Below, piece after piece: positions 1-7,244 of a stretch of 7,820 nucleotides of DNA (the first letter of the stretch is position 1; every line of letters starts with the position of its first letter). A program made the position numbers and the translations under genes. Under the pieces are notes generated by a model, which was not told where the DNA came from, searched no databases, and was given only the letters and a program-made list of their open reading frames with translations. The stretch lies in assembly GCA_012513125.1 (NCBI GenBank), contig JAAZCS010000297.1:1-7820 (forward strand), in the 5' to 3' direction. The stretch comes from Treponema sp. Its GTDB lineage: Bacteria > Spirochaetota > Spirochaetia > Treponematales > Treponemataceae.

Positions 1-2825
1 ACTTTACACTGATATTCAGTGATATAGTCTCTCATTGATTTACTACTATCAATTTGAATTTCTCCTGATTGCAAATCATGTAATAAAAGTTTTGCATATT
101 TTTGTTCTTCTTGTGATAATGCTGCAAAAGATTTATGCAATTCTTCTAATGTCTTTTCTTTTGCCACCTCATCACCAGCAGTTAAGTTTTTAATAAACAA
201 CTTAAACTTTGAATTCATATAATCATCATCAATTGAATCTGTTTGAATTTCAGTAATATGAGTATCAATATCAAATGGAGGAATTGGTTTATTAGATCCT
301 GGTCCTAAAACAAACAATTCTTTATATCTTTGTACTAAAGTGTAATAAGTTTTTTCATCTAAATTAAGTTTAATTATTTTAACAGTTCCGTCGGCTTGTG
401 GGAATTCATATGTATCTTGTTTCCAAGTGATTCCTTGCATTTTTGCCGAGTCTAAATAAGCATTTAATTCGGAGAATGTCTTTGCAAATTTCTTTTTCCA
501 ATTATCATCTTCATAATTTTTTGAAAAGTCATTTATTCCTACCGACTTAAACAAATATTTAATATCTTCATATTTTACATTTATCTGCTCAATATTCTTA
601 TCAAGCTTATCAACGAATATACCAAATGGAATATTACCAGAATAATCATTTACTGCTTGCTCTAAGTTCTTTTCCATTGTGTGAGGATATCTATACCAAA
701 CAATAGTTCCATGTGGTTTATCAGGGCCATAAATACGATTTGTTCTAGAGATAGCTTGAATAAAATTCTTGCCTTGCATAACTTTATCCAAATATAAAGT
801 ATTTACCCATTTAGAATCAAAGCCCGTAAGCAATTGGTCAACAACTATGACAATATTCAAAACATCTTTTTCTTCAATGTTTAGGTATGGTTTTTTATGG
901 GCTAGCCTAGCACAAGCATCTCTTTTAAAACTTGAATAACTACCAATATCATACTTATTGCCAAACATTGATTCATAATCTTTAAGTATTTCGGTGATAC
1001 CATTCATTTTTGTAATAGATTTACTACCATTATTATCGCTAGGATCGAATATTGCCGTAAACGTAATTTTTAACTTCTTTTCGCTTATTTTCTTTTTGAA
1101 TAACCCATAATAAGTTATTGCTTCAAGAATAGAACTTGTTGCAAATATAGCATGAAATTTTGATGTAACACTTCTTACAGCCCAGTTATCCAATATATCA
1201 TCAACTACGGCTTCTTCGTGTTTTGATGTTTCATATTGTGATTTAGGAATAAACTCTTCAATTTCAGTCATAGGACATTTTTTAGAAGTCTTATTCATGT
1301 AATAAAGGAATATATCTTTTTTTGCTGAATTAGTCATTGCATCAGCGACTGATGAAGAGTTGGATTCGCCTAAGCCAACTTGCTCACGAAGGTCTTTATC
1401 TGCAAAAGTGCATACTTTATATGGATCAAATCCTAAAACATTTTTATCTCTAATGCCATGAACAATTGTATATCTATGAAGTTCATCACCAAAGATATCA
1501 GCTGTATTATCATGGTCAGGTGTTCCTGTAAAACCAAAATAAATAGCATTAGGGAATGTTCTCTTAATATCTTGATGCATATCGCCATTTTGGTCACGAT
1601 GGCATTCATCAATTATAAATACAATGTGCTTTGATTGAATTTTCTCTAAATCTTTTGTTTTAATATTTCCTTCTTCTTTGATACGGCTCATTTTTTGAAT
1701 AGAAGTAACGATCAAGACATCACTTGAAAAGTCACTCTTTAACTTAGAAATTAATACCTGCGTATCTTCAGTGGCTTGAACAGACTCGGATGGATCGGCA
1801 AAGTTTCTATAATTGATAAGAGATTGGTCACCAAGTTCAACTCTATCAAGTAGAAATACTACCTTGTTGGCATCTTTAGAGTTTGCAATTAACTGTGCGG
1901 CCTTAAATGATGTCATTGTTTTACCTGAACCCGTTGTATGCCAAATATAGCCACCATGTTGGTTACTCTTTGTCCAATTTGTCTTTGCTACTTTAGCAGA
2001 AATGGATGCTGCTGCAAAATATTGATAACTTCTCATTACCTTTAATATTCCATCGGAATCATCTGGAATAGTATAAAAACCAACCATTTCGTGCGCCATA
2101 GGAATAGACAAAACACTAGTGGTAAACTCTTTCCAATCATGAACAATCTCGTTATTATAGTTTTCCCAATGGAAAAAGAAATTAGGATTAAATTTTCCAT
2201 AAATTCCTGGATTAGCAAAATATACTGCATCTTCTGGATTCATTGCAACAAATATTTGAACTAATGAAAAAATACCTGTAAACACTCCATTAGCCATATA
2301 CTTCTCAATTTGTACTTCAGCATGAGAGATAGGTACACCTGTTTTCTTCAATTCGATATGGAAAAGAGGCATACCGTTGATAAGTAGCATTACATCACCA
2401 CGACGAGCAGGATAAACAGAATTGTTAGTCTTAAATTTAGGTTGTTCTACAATTTGGTATCTGCTTTTACCGCCTGCAATTTCCATCCTATCGTAAATCT
2501 TCAAACTTACATTCTTTGCAAAATGAAGCTTATCATCAGGATTATCACGAGTAATGGATACAGTTTTTCCGTTTATAAAGTTGTTCAAAGAGAGAGATGA
2601 TTTCAAGGTGTTAACTTGGATGAGTATTTGATTCATTTCCCCGTCAGTTAATGGACAACCATTCAAAACATCTTTTTCTTTGTTACTATTGAATAGAATT
2701 TCCGACCAATTCTTGATTAAATCTTCTTCAGTTGGGTTTTTAATGACTTTGGTTTCCCAACCACAATTCGTTCTAAGAAGATTTACGAATGCTTCTTCAA
2801 ATTTTAATTCGTCATTAAAGGGCAT
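1..2825 (-). CDS. hsdR: Type I restriction enzyme subunit R (HsdR), C-terminus cut by window edge
   Basis: This is the motor and nuclease subunit of a type I restriction enzyme; it translocates DNA using ATP and cleaves unmodified DNA far from the recognition site. The frame is open for 941 codons from ATG at 2825 to base 1 with no stop, so the end lies outside; family members are usually about 950-1100 residues. Visible in order: a PD-(D/E)xK nuclease domain with D144, E158 and K160 (IELKK), followed by a QxxxY motif (Q172, Y176); Walker A TTGSGKT at 297-303; DECH box at 406-409; FTGTP at 432-436; a motif V-like LLTGFDSK near 665-672; and helicase motif VI QAISRTNR at 690-697. The D-E-K-Q-Y spacing matches what I recall for EcoR124I, suggesting that subfamily (inference). 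The start is fixed by GGAGG at 2833-2837, 7 bases upstream. It is the last visible gene of the operon, 12 bp after hsdS. No damage is seen. Confidence 0.96.
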   Translation of the reverse strand, partial: MPFNDELKFEEAFVNLLRTNCGWETKVIKNPTEEDLIKNWSEILFNSNKEKDVLNGCPLTDGEMNQILIQVNTLKSSLSLNNFINGKTVSITRDNPDDKLHFAKNVSLKIYDRMEIAGGKSRYQIVEQPKFKTNNSVYPARRGDVMLLINGMPLFHIELKKTGVPISHAEVQIEKYMANGVFTGIFSLVQIFVAMNPEDAVYFANPGIYGKFNPNFFFHWENYNNEIVHDWKEFTTSVLSIPMAHEMVGFYTIPDDSDGILKVMRSYQYFAAASISAKVAKTNWTKSNQHGGYIWHTTGSGKTMTSFKAAQLIANSKDANKVVFLLDRVELGDQSLINYRNFADPSESVQATEDTQVLISKLKSDFSSDVLIVTSIQKMSRIKEEGNIKTKDLEKIQSKHIVFIIDECHRDQNGDMHQDIKRTFPNAIYFGFTGTPDHDNTADIFGDELHRYTIVHGIRDKNVLGFDPYKVCTFADKDLREQVGLGESNSSSVADAMTNSAKKDIFLYYMNKTSKKCPMTEIEEFIPKSQYETSKHEEAVVDDILDNWAVRSVTSKFHAIFATSSILEAITYYGLFKKKISEKKLKITFTAIFDPSDNNGSKSITKMNGITEILKDYESMFGNKYDIGSYSSFKRDACARLAHKKPYLNIEEKDVLNIVIVVDQLLTGFDSKWVNTLYLDKVMQGKNFIQAISRTNRIYGPDKPHGTIVWYRYPHTMEKNLEQAVNDYSGNIPFGIFVDKLDKNIEQINVKYEDIKYLFKSVGINDFSKNYEDDNWKKKFAKTFSELNAYLDSAKMQGITWKQDTYEFPQADGTVKIIKLNLDEKTYYTLVQRYKELFVLGPGSNKPIPPFDIDTHITEIQTDSIDDDYMNSKFKLFIKNLTAGDEVAKEKTLEELHKSFAALSQEEQKYAKLLLHDLQSGEIQIDSSKSMRDYITEYQCK

Positions 2826-2831
2826 ATAAAT

Positions 2832-2840
2832 TCCTCCTTA
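2832..2840 (-). promoter_or_regulatory. Ribosome binding site of hsdR fused to the hsdS stop codon
   Basis: On the minus strand the hsdS stop TAA (2840-2838) runs directly into GGAGGA (2837-2832), followed by a 6-base spacer and the hsdR ATG at 2825. Ribosomes terminating on hsdS sit on the hsdR ribosome binding site, so translational coupling of R to S is likely (inference). It also decides the hsdR start. Confidence 0.85.
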
Positions 2841-4034
2841 CGCAAACATTTTAGAAAGCAAAGTGGCTTTCATATGTTCTAATATTTCAATTTCCTTTTC
2901 TTGATTTGTAATTATAGAATCAAGATTAGTGAAAAAATTAATTATTCGTTTTTGTTCTTCAAATTTTGGATATTTCACTTTAGTCCTTCCCAAATAGTCA
3001 TAGTTAAATGAAGTTACTTTTGTACCTTGCATATATGGTAGTAATTGACTATGGAACTGAATTGTGTTCATATAAATTCCTAAATAGCCTGTTTCAAATT
3101 TTAATAAAGGTCTGCAAGCATATGTGTGCATGCCAGATATTAATTTACCATTATTAGGATTTAAGATTTCAACCATTTTACCTGCGGTTGTATCTTCAGC
3201 AGTATCAGCAAAAACAATATCACCAGTTTTTAAATAATCAGTTTCTTTCACTCTAACTTTTTGATTATTATTTAAAAATGGAACTATTTTATTCTCATAT
3301 TTAACTATAAAACTAAAGTTGATTAAAATGTCGCCATAATGTATATTTTTAAATTCACCAGTTCTATAGTTTAACTGGTCACGAGAAAATGAATTATTGT
3401 TTAATTTTATAAATGATTTATCAAACATAGAACAATTCCAATCACCATCAAAGTCTTTAAAACGAATTTCAGGAACTAGTTTGCCATCTTGTGGAAACAT
3501 TTTATATAGCATTGTGGCTTTATATTGCTTTGTCTTTTCAAGCTCTTTTTTCTTACTATCAATCAAAGAATCCACATTAGAAAGAAATGATGCAATTTGC
3601 TTTTGCTCAGGTATTTCAGGTATGCCTAACATCAACTCATTTAATGTGTCAATTTTGATATAAGGCATTGCTCCACCAATAGCTTCTTTTTTTATCTTAT
3701 TTGGCAAATAATATGGAATTGTGTGGCCAATGTATTTATAATCTTCATTAAAATTCATTAAAACATAAGTTCTTTGATAAGCATTAAATTTACCAGAAAA
3801 AACCTTTGTTATACCTAAATCACCATTGCCATTGATAATTACGGCATCACCATCAAATTCATATGAATCAGTTTTGTAATCTTCTTTAGAGCAAGTGAAA
3901 AATTTATATTTTCCTGATTTGGTTGCAGCATTAGCATCTAATTTACCAGTTTTAATATCATTGCAAATTGAAGATAACGATTTTATTTGCCAATCTTTAT
4001 CAAAACTAAATCTTATTTCAGGTGTATTACTCAT
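2838..4034 (-). CDS. hsdS: Type I restriction-modification specificity subunit (HsdS)
   Basis: HsdS gives the system its bipartite DNA target by means of two target recognition domains (TRDs) and scaffolds two HsdM subunits. The protein is 398 residues, a normal length. TRD1 covers about residues 14-140 and is followed by a conserved helical spacer (EIPEQKQIASFL at about 140-151, continuing to KMF near 180). The second half begins with PEIRFKDFDGDW near 188; TRD2 covers about 200-355, then a second helix (EEQKRIINFF at about 359-368, ending ATLLSKMFA). The two halves repeat the same plan: PEIRF at both starts and a KATxLxKMF ending in both helices. An upstream TTG at 4049 is in frame and would add five residues, but it overlaps the ribosome binding site; ATG at 4034 lies 8 bases after GGAGG (4043-4047) and is preferred. 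It overlaps hsdM by 8 bp (ATGAGTAA). The TRD sequences do not tell me the DNA target. Confidence 0.95.
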   Translation of the reverse strand: MSNTPEIRFSFDKDWQIKSLSSICNDIKTGKLDANAATKSGKYKFFTCSKEDYKTDSYEFDGDAVIINGNGDLGITKVFSGKFNAYQRTYVLMNFNEDYKYIGHTIPYYLPNKIKKEAIGGAMPYIKIDTLNELMLGIPEIPEQKQIASFLSNVDSLIDSKKKELEKTKQYKATMLYKMFPQDGKLVPEIRFKDFDGDWNCSMFDKSFIKLNNNSFSRDQLNYRTGEFKNIHYGDILINFSFIVKYENKIVPFLNNNQKVRVKETDYLKTGDIVFADTAEDTTAGKMVEILNPNNGKLISGMHTYACRPLLKFETGYLGIYMNTIQFHSQLLPYMQGTKVTSFNYDYLGRTKVKYPKFEEQKRIINFFTNLDSIITNQEKEIEILEHMKATLLSKMFA

Positions 4035-6684
4035 GCTTATTTCCTCCAAGAAGTTTCTTGAATTCTTTTAAGCCTTTTATATCAAACTCATTGCCATTTA
4101 ATTCATCAATCATTGTTGTTAACTTTTGCTTTGATGAATCAATATCATTTGATACATTTTCATAAGTAGTAGAATATTTTTCGTGAAGTTTTATTACTTT
4201 TTCTTCCATATTTTTGATAACACTTAATGAAAGACCATTTAATTCGTTTACGAGAGGTTTAATCCATTTTTCCACAAGCAATGATAGGGCTTCCTCTTGA
4301 GACAATCCTTCAATCTTTGCTTTAGTATCTTCCACAAGCTTAGTATTTAATGCTTTTATATCTTTCTTGCACTGACTTATATTAGTATTTACATCATTTA
4401 TTTTAATAATGATATCTTCATAAGAACCCTCGTCATATTCTGCACCTTTTTTAAGTTCCTTTTTGATTTTTGCTATAACAGCATTTAACTTTTTAGTTTC
4501 AATATCTTCACTATCTTCTTTCAATAATTCTGTTTTATCGACAGGATCGATAGAATCTAATAAAGTAGTTTTTTGTGATTCCAAATCAGCCAAATCGACA
4601 ACCAATGAATCAAGCTTTTCTTTGCTAGATTTATAGTAAACTTCTTGTATAAGGTCAAAAGGTAAAATATGACCAACCCAGCCTTCTTGAACTTCAACAA
4701 TTTCTTTTGTTTTGCTGTTCTTTTTGCTTACCATATTTGGATCTACAAGAGTCAAAGCAGAAAAACCTTCTAATTGTAAAAGTTCCAAATCAAGGGTAAT
4801 CTTGTTCCAACTGTTGTCTAGTATTTGATAAGCATCATAATAATTTACGAGTGAGGTAGTCGATAATACTTCTCTTAATTTTTCGGCAAGTTTTGTTTCT
4901 TCTTTATGAATAGCTACATTTTGGCAATTATCAACTAATTCTTCTTTTAGGTAGTTAGGGAAAGATATAAGTACATTTTTGTAATTTGTATTAAATGCAA
5001 TAACATCAGCATTCTTTTGAATTGAATTGCCGATATCTTCAACCTTAATATTTGAATATGGAATATCTTTTGTTTCAAACAATTCATTTCTTAAAGTAGG
5101 GAATGCACACCAATAATCTTTTAATTCATCTATCTCACTATTAGGAATACCGCCAAACATTGATGCATAAATATCCCAAATTTCAGGCTTATCGCTTGAA
5201 TCAACATATCGAGGAATATTTAAGTTATATTCATTCTTAACAATTTCATCTTTAGCAACTAAACGAGCATAAGATTTTTCCTCTTCACTAGTATTTCTCG
5301 CTAAAACTGTATCTACTATCTTCTTAACATCTTTTGCTTGCAACCTATTTTTATTACCATCTTTTATAAATCCTTTTGATGCATCAACAAATAAAACATC
5401 AGAAGATGCTCTATCCTTCTTCAAGACCATAATAATAGTTGGAATACCTGTACCAAAGAAAATATTAGCAGGAAGTCCGATAATGGTTTCAATATTATTT
5501 TTTTCAATTAGGTTTTGTCTGATTTTCCCTTCCTCTCCGCCTCTAAATAAAACACCATGAGGCATAACAATTGTCATGATTCCATCAGATTTTAGGTGAT
5601 ACAAATTATGAAGTAAAAATGCATAATCAGCTTTTGATTTAGGAGCAACACCATAATCTTTGAATCTTACATCAATTGCTGCATCATCATTTACCCAGTT
5701 TTGAGAATAAGGAGGATTAGAACAACAGCCATCTACAAAACAAGGGTTATATGTTTTTAACATATGTTCTTTAGAGCCATCTTCAAAGAAAGGCCAGTCA
5801 TCGCTCAATGTATCACCATTTCTTACAATGATGTTATTAGGCAAGATATCACGCATGATTAAATTCATACGCGTTAAGTTGTATGTTTCAGGTATTAATT
5901 CCTGAGCAAAATATTTAACTTTATTGGCTTCACCCATATGCTTTGATACAGCTTTACCAATATTGATAAGAAGTGAACCAGAGCCTGATGTTGGATCGTA
6001 AATGCTAATTTCTTTTCTATCCTTCAAGTGATGAGCAATAATCTCACTCATAATAGTAGATGCTTCATAAGGAGTATAGAATTCTCCAGCTTTTCCTGCA
6101 TTAGCTGCAAAGTTTTTAAGTAAGAATTCATAAATAAAACCTAAAACATCATAGTCTTGACTACCGTCGGTTGGAATTTCATTGATTAAGTCAGTCAATT
6201 TTGAAACAGCTTTTGTTCTATCTGAATCCATTGTACCAAGAGTATCTAGTCCTTTTTCCAATGTATCAAATATTCCGTTATAAACTTTTCTATAGTCTAC
6301 ACCGATAAGTCTATTGAATGCACTTAAAGAAGTTCTAACTGTAGCAATGGTAAAAGTCATATCCTTGTCTGGAAACATTTTTTGCTTTTCAGTATCTGGC
6401 ATTTTCCAAAAAGAAAATAGATTTTTGTATTCAATAAAATAACCGATATTCTTTTGGCAGTTTTCTACTGTTTTAGTATCTTCTTCATTCAAGTCTTTTA
6501 AGTCATCATCTTCAAAGAACAATTTATCTTTTAAATAGTTTTCTTCTTTTTCGGATAGATATTTATAGAATATCAAGCCAAGCATATAATCTTTATATGA
6601 GTTAGCGGATACTTTACCTCTTAATGAATTTGCACCAGCCCATATTTTTGCAGCCAGTTGTTGTTTGTTCATAGCTAATTTCAT
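4027..6684 (-). CDS. hsdM: Type I restriction-modification N6-adenine methyltransferase subunit (HsdM), long form
   Basis: HsdM transfers a methyl group from S-adenosylmethionine to adenine N6 in the site chosen by HsdS, protecting host DNA, and is also part of the restriction complex. Visible in the 885 residues: an HsdM N-terminal helical domain at about 8-165; GEFYTP at 200-205, a hallmark just before the catalytic fold; SAM-binding motif I DPTSGSGS at 230-237; catalytic motif IV NPPY at 323-326; and YNLNIPRYV at about 486-494, near where shorter HsdM proteins end. Beyond this is a C-terminal extension of roughly 390 residues, beginning with an IWDIYASMFGGIP segment and later rich in Lys/Glu with probable coiled coils at about 680-790 and 820-880. 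Usual HsdM proteins are about 500-550 residues; long forms of this kind are, to my recollection, known in gut Bacillota. The ATG at 6684 sits 9 bases after GGAGG (6694-6698); the alternative ATG at 6672 is too far away. It starts 4 bp after the XRE gene. Confidence 0.96.
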   Translation of the reverse strand: MKLAMNKQQLAAKIWAGANSLRGKVSANSYKDYMLGLIFYKYLSEKEENYLKDKLFFEDDDLKDLNEEDTKTVENCQKNIGYFIEYKNLFSFWKMPDTEKQKMFPDKDMTFTIATVRTSLSAFNRLIGVDYRKVYNGIFDTLEKGLDTLGTMDSDRTKAVSKLTDLINEIPTDGSQDYDVLGFIYEFLLKNFAANAGKAGEFYTPYEASTIMSEIIAHHLKDRKEISIYDPTSGSGSLLINIGKAVSKHMGEANKVKYFAQELIPETYNLTRMNLIMRDILPNNIIVRNGDTLSDDWPFFEDGSKEHMLKTYNPCFVDGCCSNPPYSQNWVNDDAAIDVRFKDYGVAPKSKADYAFLLHNLYHLKSDGIMTIVMPHGVLFRGGEEGKIRQNLIEKNNIETIIGLPANIFFGTGIPTIIMVLKKDRASSDVLFVDASKGFIKDGNKNRLQAKDVKKIVDTVLARNTSEEEKSYARLVAKDEIVKNEYNLNIPRYVDSSDKPEIWDIYASMFGGIPNSEIDELKDYWCAFPTLRNELFETKDIPYSNIKVEDIGNSIQKNADVIAFNTNYKNVLISFPNYLKEELVDNCQNVAIHKEETKLAEKLREVLSTTSLVNYYDAYQILDNSWNKITLDLELLQLEGFSALTLVDPNMVSKKNSKTKEIVEVQEGWVGHILPFDLIQEVYYKSSKEKLDSLVVDLADLESQKTTLLDSIDPVDKTELLKEDSEDIETKKLNAVIAKIKKELKKGAEYDEGSYEDIIIKINDVNTNISQCKKDIKALNTKLVEDTKAKIEGLSQEEALSLLVEKWIKPLVNELNGLSLSVIKNMEEKVIKLHEKYSTTYENVSNDIDSSKQKLTTMIDELNGNEFDIKGLKEFKKLLGGNKHE
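4043..4047 (-). promoter_or_regulatory. Ribosome binding site deciding the hsdS start
   Basis: GGAGG on the minus strand lies inside the last codons of hsdM, with an 8-base spacer to the ATG at 4034. The competing in-frame TTG at 4049-4047 overlaps this motif and has no such site at a useful distance, so the shorter hsdS is the better call. Confidence 0.85.
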
Positions 6685-6688
6685 GTGA

Positions 6689-6877
6689 TTATTCCTCCAC
6701 TAACTTATATTTAATAAATAACTCATTTAGTTTTTTCTTCATTTTCATAGTTGGCTCATTCGCTCCAGTTTCCCACCTTGCAATCGAAGCAATAGATACA
6801 CCTAATTCTTTAGCAAATTCTGATTGAGTTAAAAACATCTTATTTCTAAGTTCTTTTATCTTATTTTTATAATCCAT
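6689..6877 (-). CDS. Small XRE/Cro-type helix-turn-helix regulator, first gene of the hsd operon
   Basis: This is a 62-residue single-domain DNA-binding protein of the XRE (HTH_3) family. The helix-turn-helix is clear: TQSEFAKELGVS at 17-28 forms helix 2 and the turn, and the recognition helix with SIARWETG at 31-38 is followed by the typical NEPT (40-43). A basic helix (KMKKKLNELF, 45-54) completes the fold; there is no effector domain. ATG at 6877 has AGGAGG (6886-6891) 8 bases upstream. The stop is 4 bp before the hsdM ATG, and the hsdM ribosome binding site lies inside its last codons, so expression is coupled to hsdM. The position resembles that of controller (C) proteins, which delay nuclease expression in many type II systems. 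I infer a similar autoregulatory role here, but the target is unproven and it could instead regulate other genes. Confidence 0.88.
   Translation of the reverse strand: MDYKNKIKELRNKMFLTQSEFAKELGVSIASIARWETGANEPTMKMKKKLNELFIKYKLVEE
6694..6698 (-). promoter_or_regulatory. Ribosome binding site of hsdM inside the XRE gene end
   Basis: GGAGG on the minus strand overlaps the Val-Glu-Glu codons at the end of the XRE gene, with a 9-base spacer to the hsdM ATG at 6684. This supports 6684 over the internal ATG at 6672. Confidence 0.8.
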
Positions 6878-6907
6878 AGTTTCATCCTCCTATAGAATAG
6901 CAAAATC

Positions 6908-6924
6908 ATATCAGCATTATATCA
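6908..6924. repeat. ATATCA direct repeat, candidate operator over the operon promoter
   Basis: ATATCA occurs at 6908-6913 and 6919-6924 on the plus strand, exactly 11 bp apart, about one helical turn. The copies cover the -10 element and the predicted start point. Such spacing suits two regulator molecules on one DNA face, and the adjacent XRE gene is the obvious candidate to bind. The repeat also follows from the two tandem -10-like sequences, so chance in AT-rich DNA is possible. Confidence 0.35.
6916..6924 (-). promoter_or_regulatory. Probable extended -10 promoter of the XRE-hsdMSR operon
   Basis: The minus strand reads TGATATAAT: a perfect -10 TATAAT (6921-6916) preceded by the extended TGn element. 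The match at the normal -35 distance is poor; TTGAGA at 6936-6931 is only 9 bases away and so is not the partner. Extended -10 promoters commonly work without a good -35. The predicted start is near 6909, giving a leader of about 30 bases before the ATG at 6877. A second extended -10-like sequence, TGATATGAT (6913-6905), lies 11 bp downstream and may be an alternative promoter or part of an operator. Confidence 0.6.
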
Positions 6925-6992
6925 CTTATTTCTCAATTTTACTATATAAATAACAAAAAAACAGAAAAAGTTTATAAATTTTCTCAAATTAG

Positions 6993-7019
6993 TCTCTACC
7001 AACTTGGTGGAGATTTTTT
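6993..7019 (+). terminator. Rho-independent terminator-like hairpin, plus-strand orientation
   Basis: TCTCTACC (6993-7000) pairs with GGTGGAGA (7006-7013), 8 bp with one G-U pair, around the loop AACTT, and is followed directly by TTTTTT (7014-7019). This is a textbook intrinsic terminator for plus-strand transcription. It is odd because the genes to its left are all on the minus strand, so there is no plus-strand gene in view for it to end. On the minus strand the hairpin is not followed by a T-run. It may stop antisense transcripts from the hsd operon, or be left over from a lost gene. Confidence 0.7.
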
Positions 7020-7105
7020 GTTTATTATTAAAATCTGAAAAATCCGACCATTTTTGAGATAAAAACCCCACTAGCTATTGAAAAGAATAAAAAAGTTGAA
7101 AATCA

Positions 7106-7138
7106 TTTGGCAAGTTTCTCTCGCCTTCCCATTTGACT
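7106..7138. repeat. Diverged direct repeat, copy 1 (TTTGGCA ... TTCCCATTTGACT)
   Basis: Copy 1 has TTTGGCA at 7106-7112 and, after 13 bases, TTCCCATTTGACT at 7126-7138. Both blocks recur downstream in the same order (7195-7201 and 7216-7228, 14-base gap). The 13-bp block is identical and exactly 90 bp apart. Together they suggest an old tandem duplication of about 90 bp or paired protein-binding sites. Confidence 0.6.
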
Positions 7139-7152
7139 ATTGAAGAAGCTAA

Positions 7153-7174
7153 TTACTCTTAAGGTAAAGAGTGA
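7153..7174. repeat. Small inverted repeat (hairpin) between the two direct-repeat copies
   Basis: TTACTCTT (7153-7160) can pair with AAGAGTGA (7167-7174) around the 6-base loop AAGGTA: 8 bp including one G-U pair. On the plus strand an A-run follows instead of a T-run, so it is not a terminator in that direction; on the minus strand no T-run follows. Function is unknown. Confidence 0.4.
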
Positions 7175-7194
7175 AAAAAAATATTTTAAGTTTT

Positions 7195-7228
7195 TTTGGC
7201 AGAAGTCAAACAAATTTCCCATTTGACT
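7195..7228. repeat. Diverged direct repeat, copy 2 (TTTGGCA ... TTCCCATTTGACT)
   Basis: Copy 2 of the repeat begun at 7106. TTTGGCA is at 7195-7201 and TTCCCATTTGACT at 7216-7228. The 14 bases between the blocks differ from those in copy 1 and here carry AGTCAAA, the complement of the TTTGACT in both copies. Confidence 0.6.
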
Positions 7229-7231
7229 TTT
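7201..7231 (+). promoter_or_regulatory. Leader hairpin upstream of the first plus-strand small gene
   Basis: AGAAGTCAAA (7201-7210) pairs with TTTGACTTTT (7222-7231): 8 perfect base pairs extended by one G-U and one A-U, with an 11-base loop. It ends at the base before the AGAAGGA ribosome binding site of the ORF at 7245. It could act as a weak attenuator (only four Ts) or modulate access to that site. The stem is AT-rich, and the upstream TTTGACT at 7132-7138 could compete for the same left arm. Confidence 0.4.
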
Positions 7232-7244
7232 AGAAGGAAGAAAC

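Larger units (their letters stand above)
6878..7244. other. Non-coding intergenic region between the hsd operon and plus-strand small genes
   Basis: No convincing gene lies in these 367 bases. The minus-strand open frame at 7103-7345 has no ribosome binding site, and its residues follow a duplicated DNA motif, so I do not call it. The region holds the operon promoter and leader at its left, a terminator-like hairpin near 7000, a relatively C-rich patch (CCCC at 7066-7069), and a repeat and hairpin cluster from about 7106 to 7231. I could not find a well-formed promoter (-35 and -10 at proper spacing) for the plus-strand genes here; TTGACT at 7133 and 7223 resembles a -35 but neither has a suitable -10. 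Confidence 0.7.

Noticed and set aside
2042..2230. Minus-strand open frame of 62 codons inside hsdR
   Set aside because: It lies in another frame of hsdR, whose own frame is continuous and carries all helicase motifs.
3397..3663. Plus-strand open frame of 88 codons opposite hsdS
   Set aside because: It is antisense to a clear hsdS and has no independent support.
2838..4034. Phase-variable inverting hsdS locus
   Set aside because: There is only one hsdS gene, with no inverted repeats or recombinase seen within the window.
4034..4049. TTG start for a 403-residue HsdS
   Set aside because: The TTG overlaps the GGAGG that serves the ATG at 4034.
7133..7161. TTGACT at 7133 (and again at 7223) as a -35 promoter element
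   Set aside because: No TATAAT-like sequence lies 15-19 bases downstream of either copy.
7106..7228. CRISPR array or plasmid-type iterons
   Set aside because: There are only two copies, with a 13-bp identical core and no regular spacers, and no cas or replication-initiator gene is visible.
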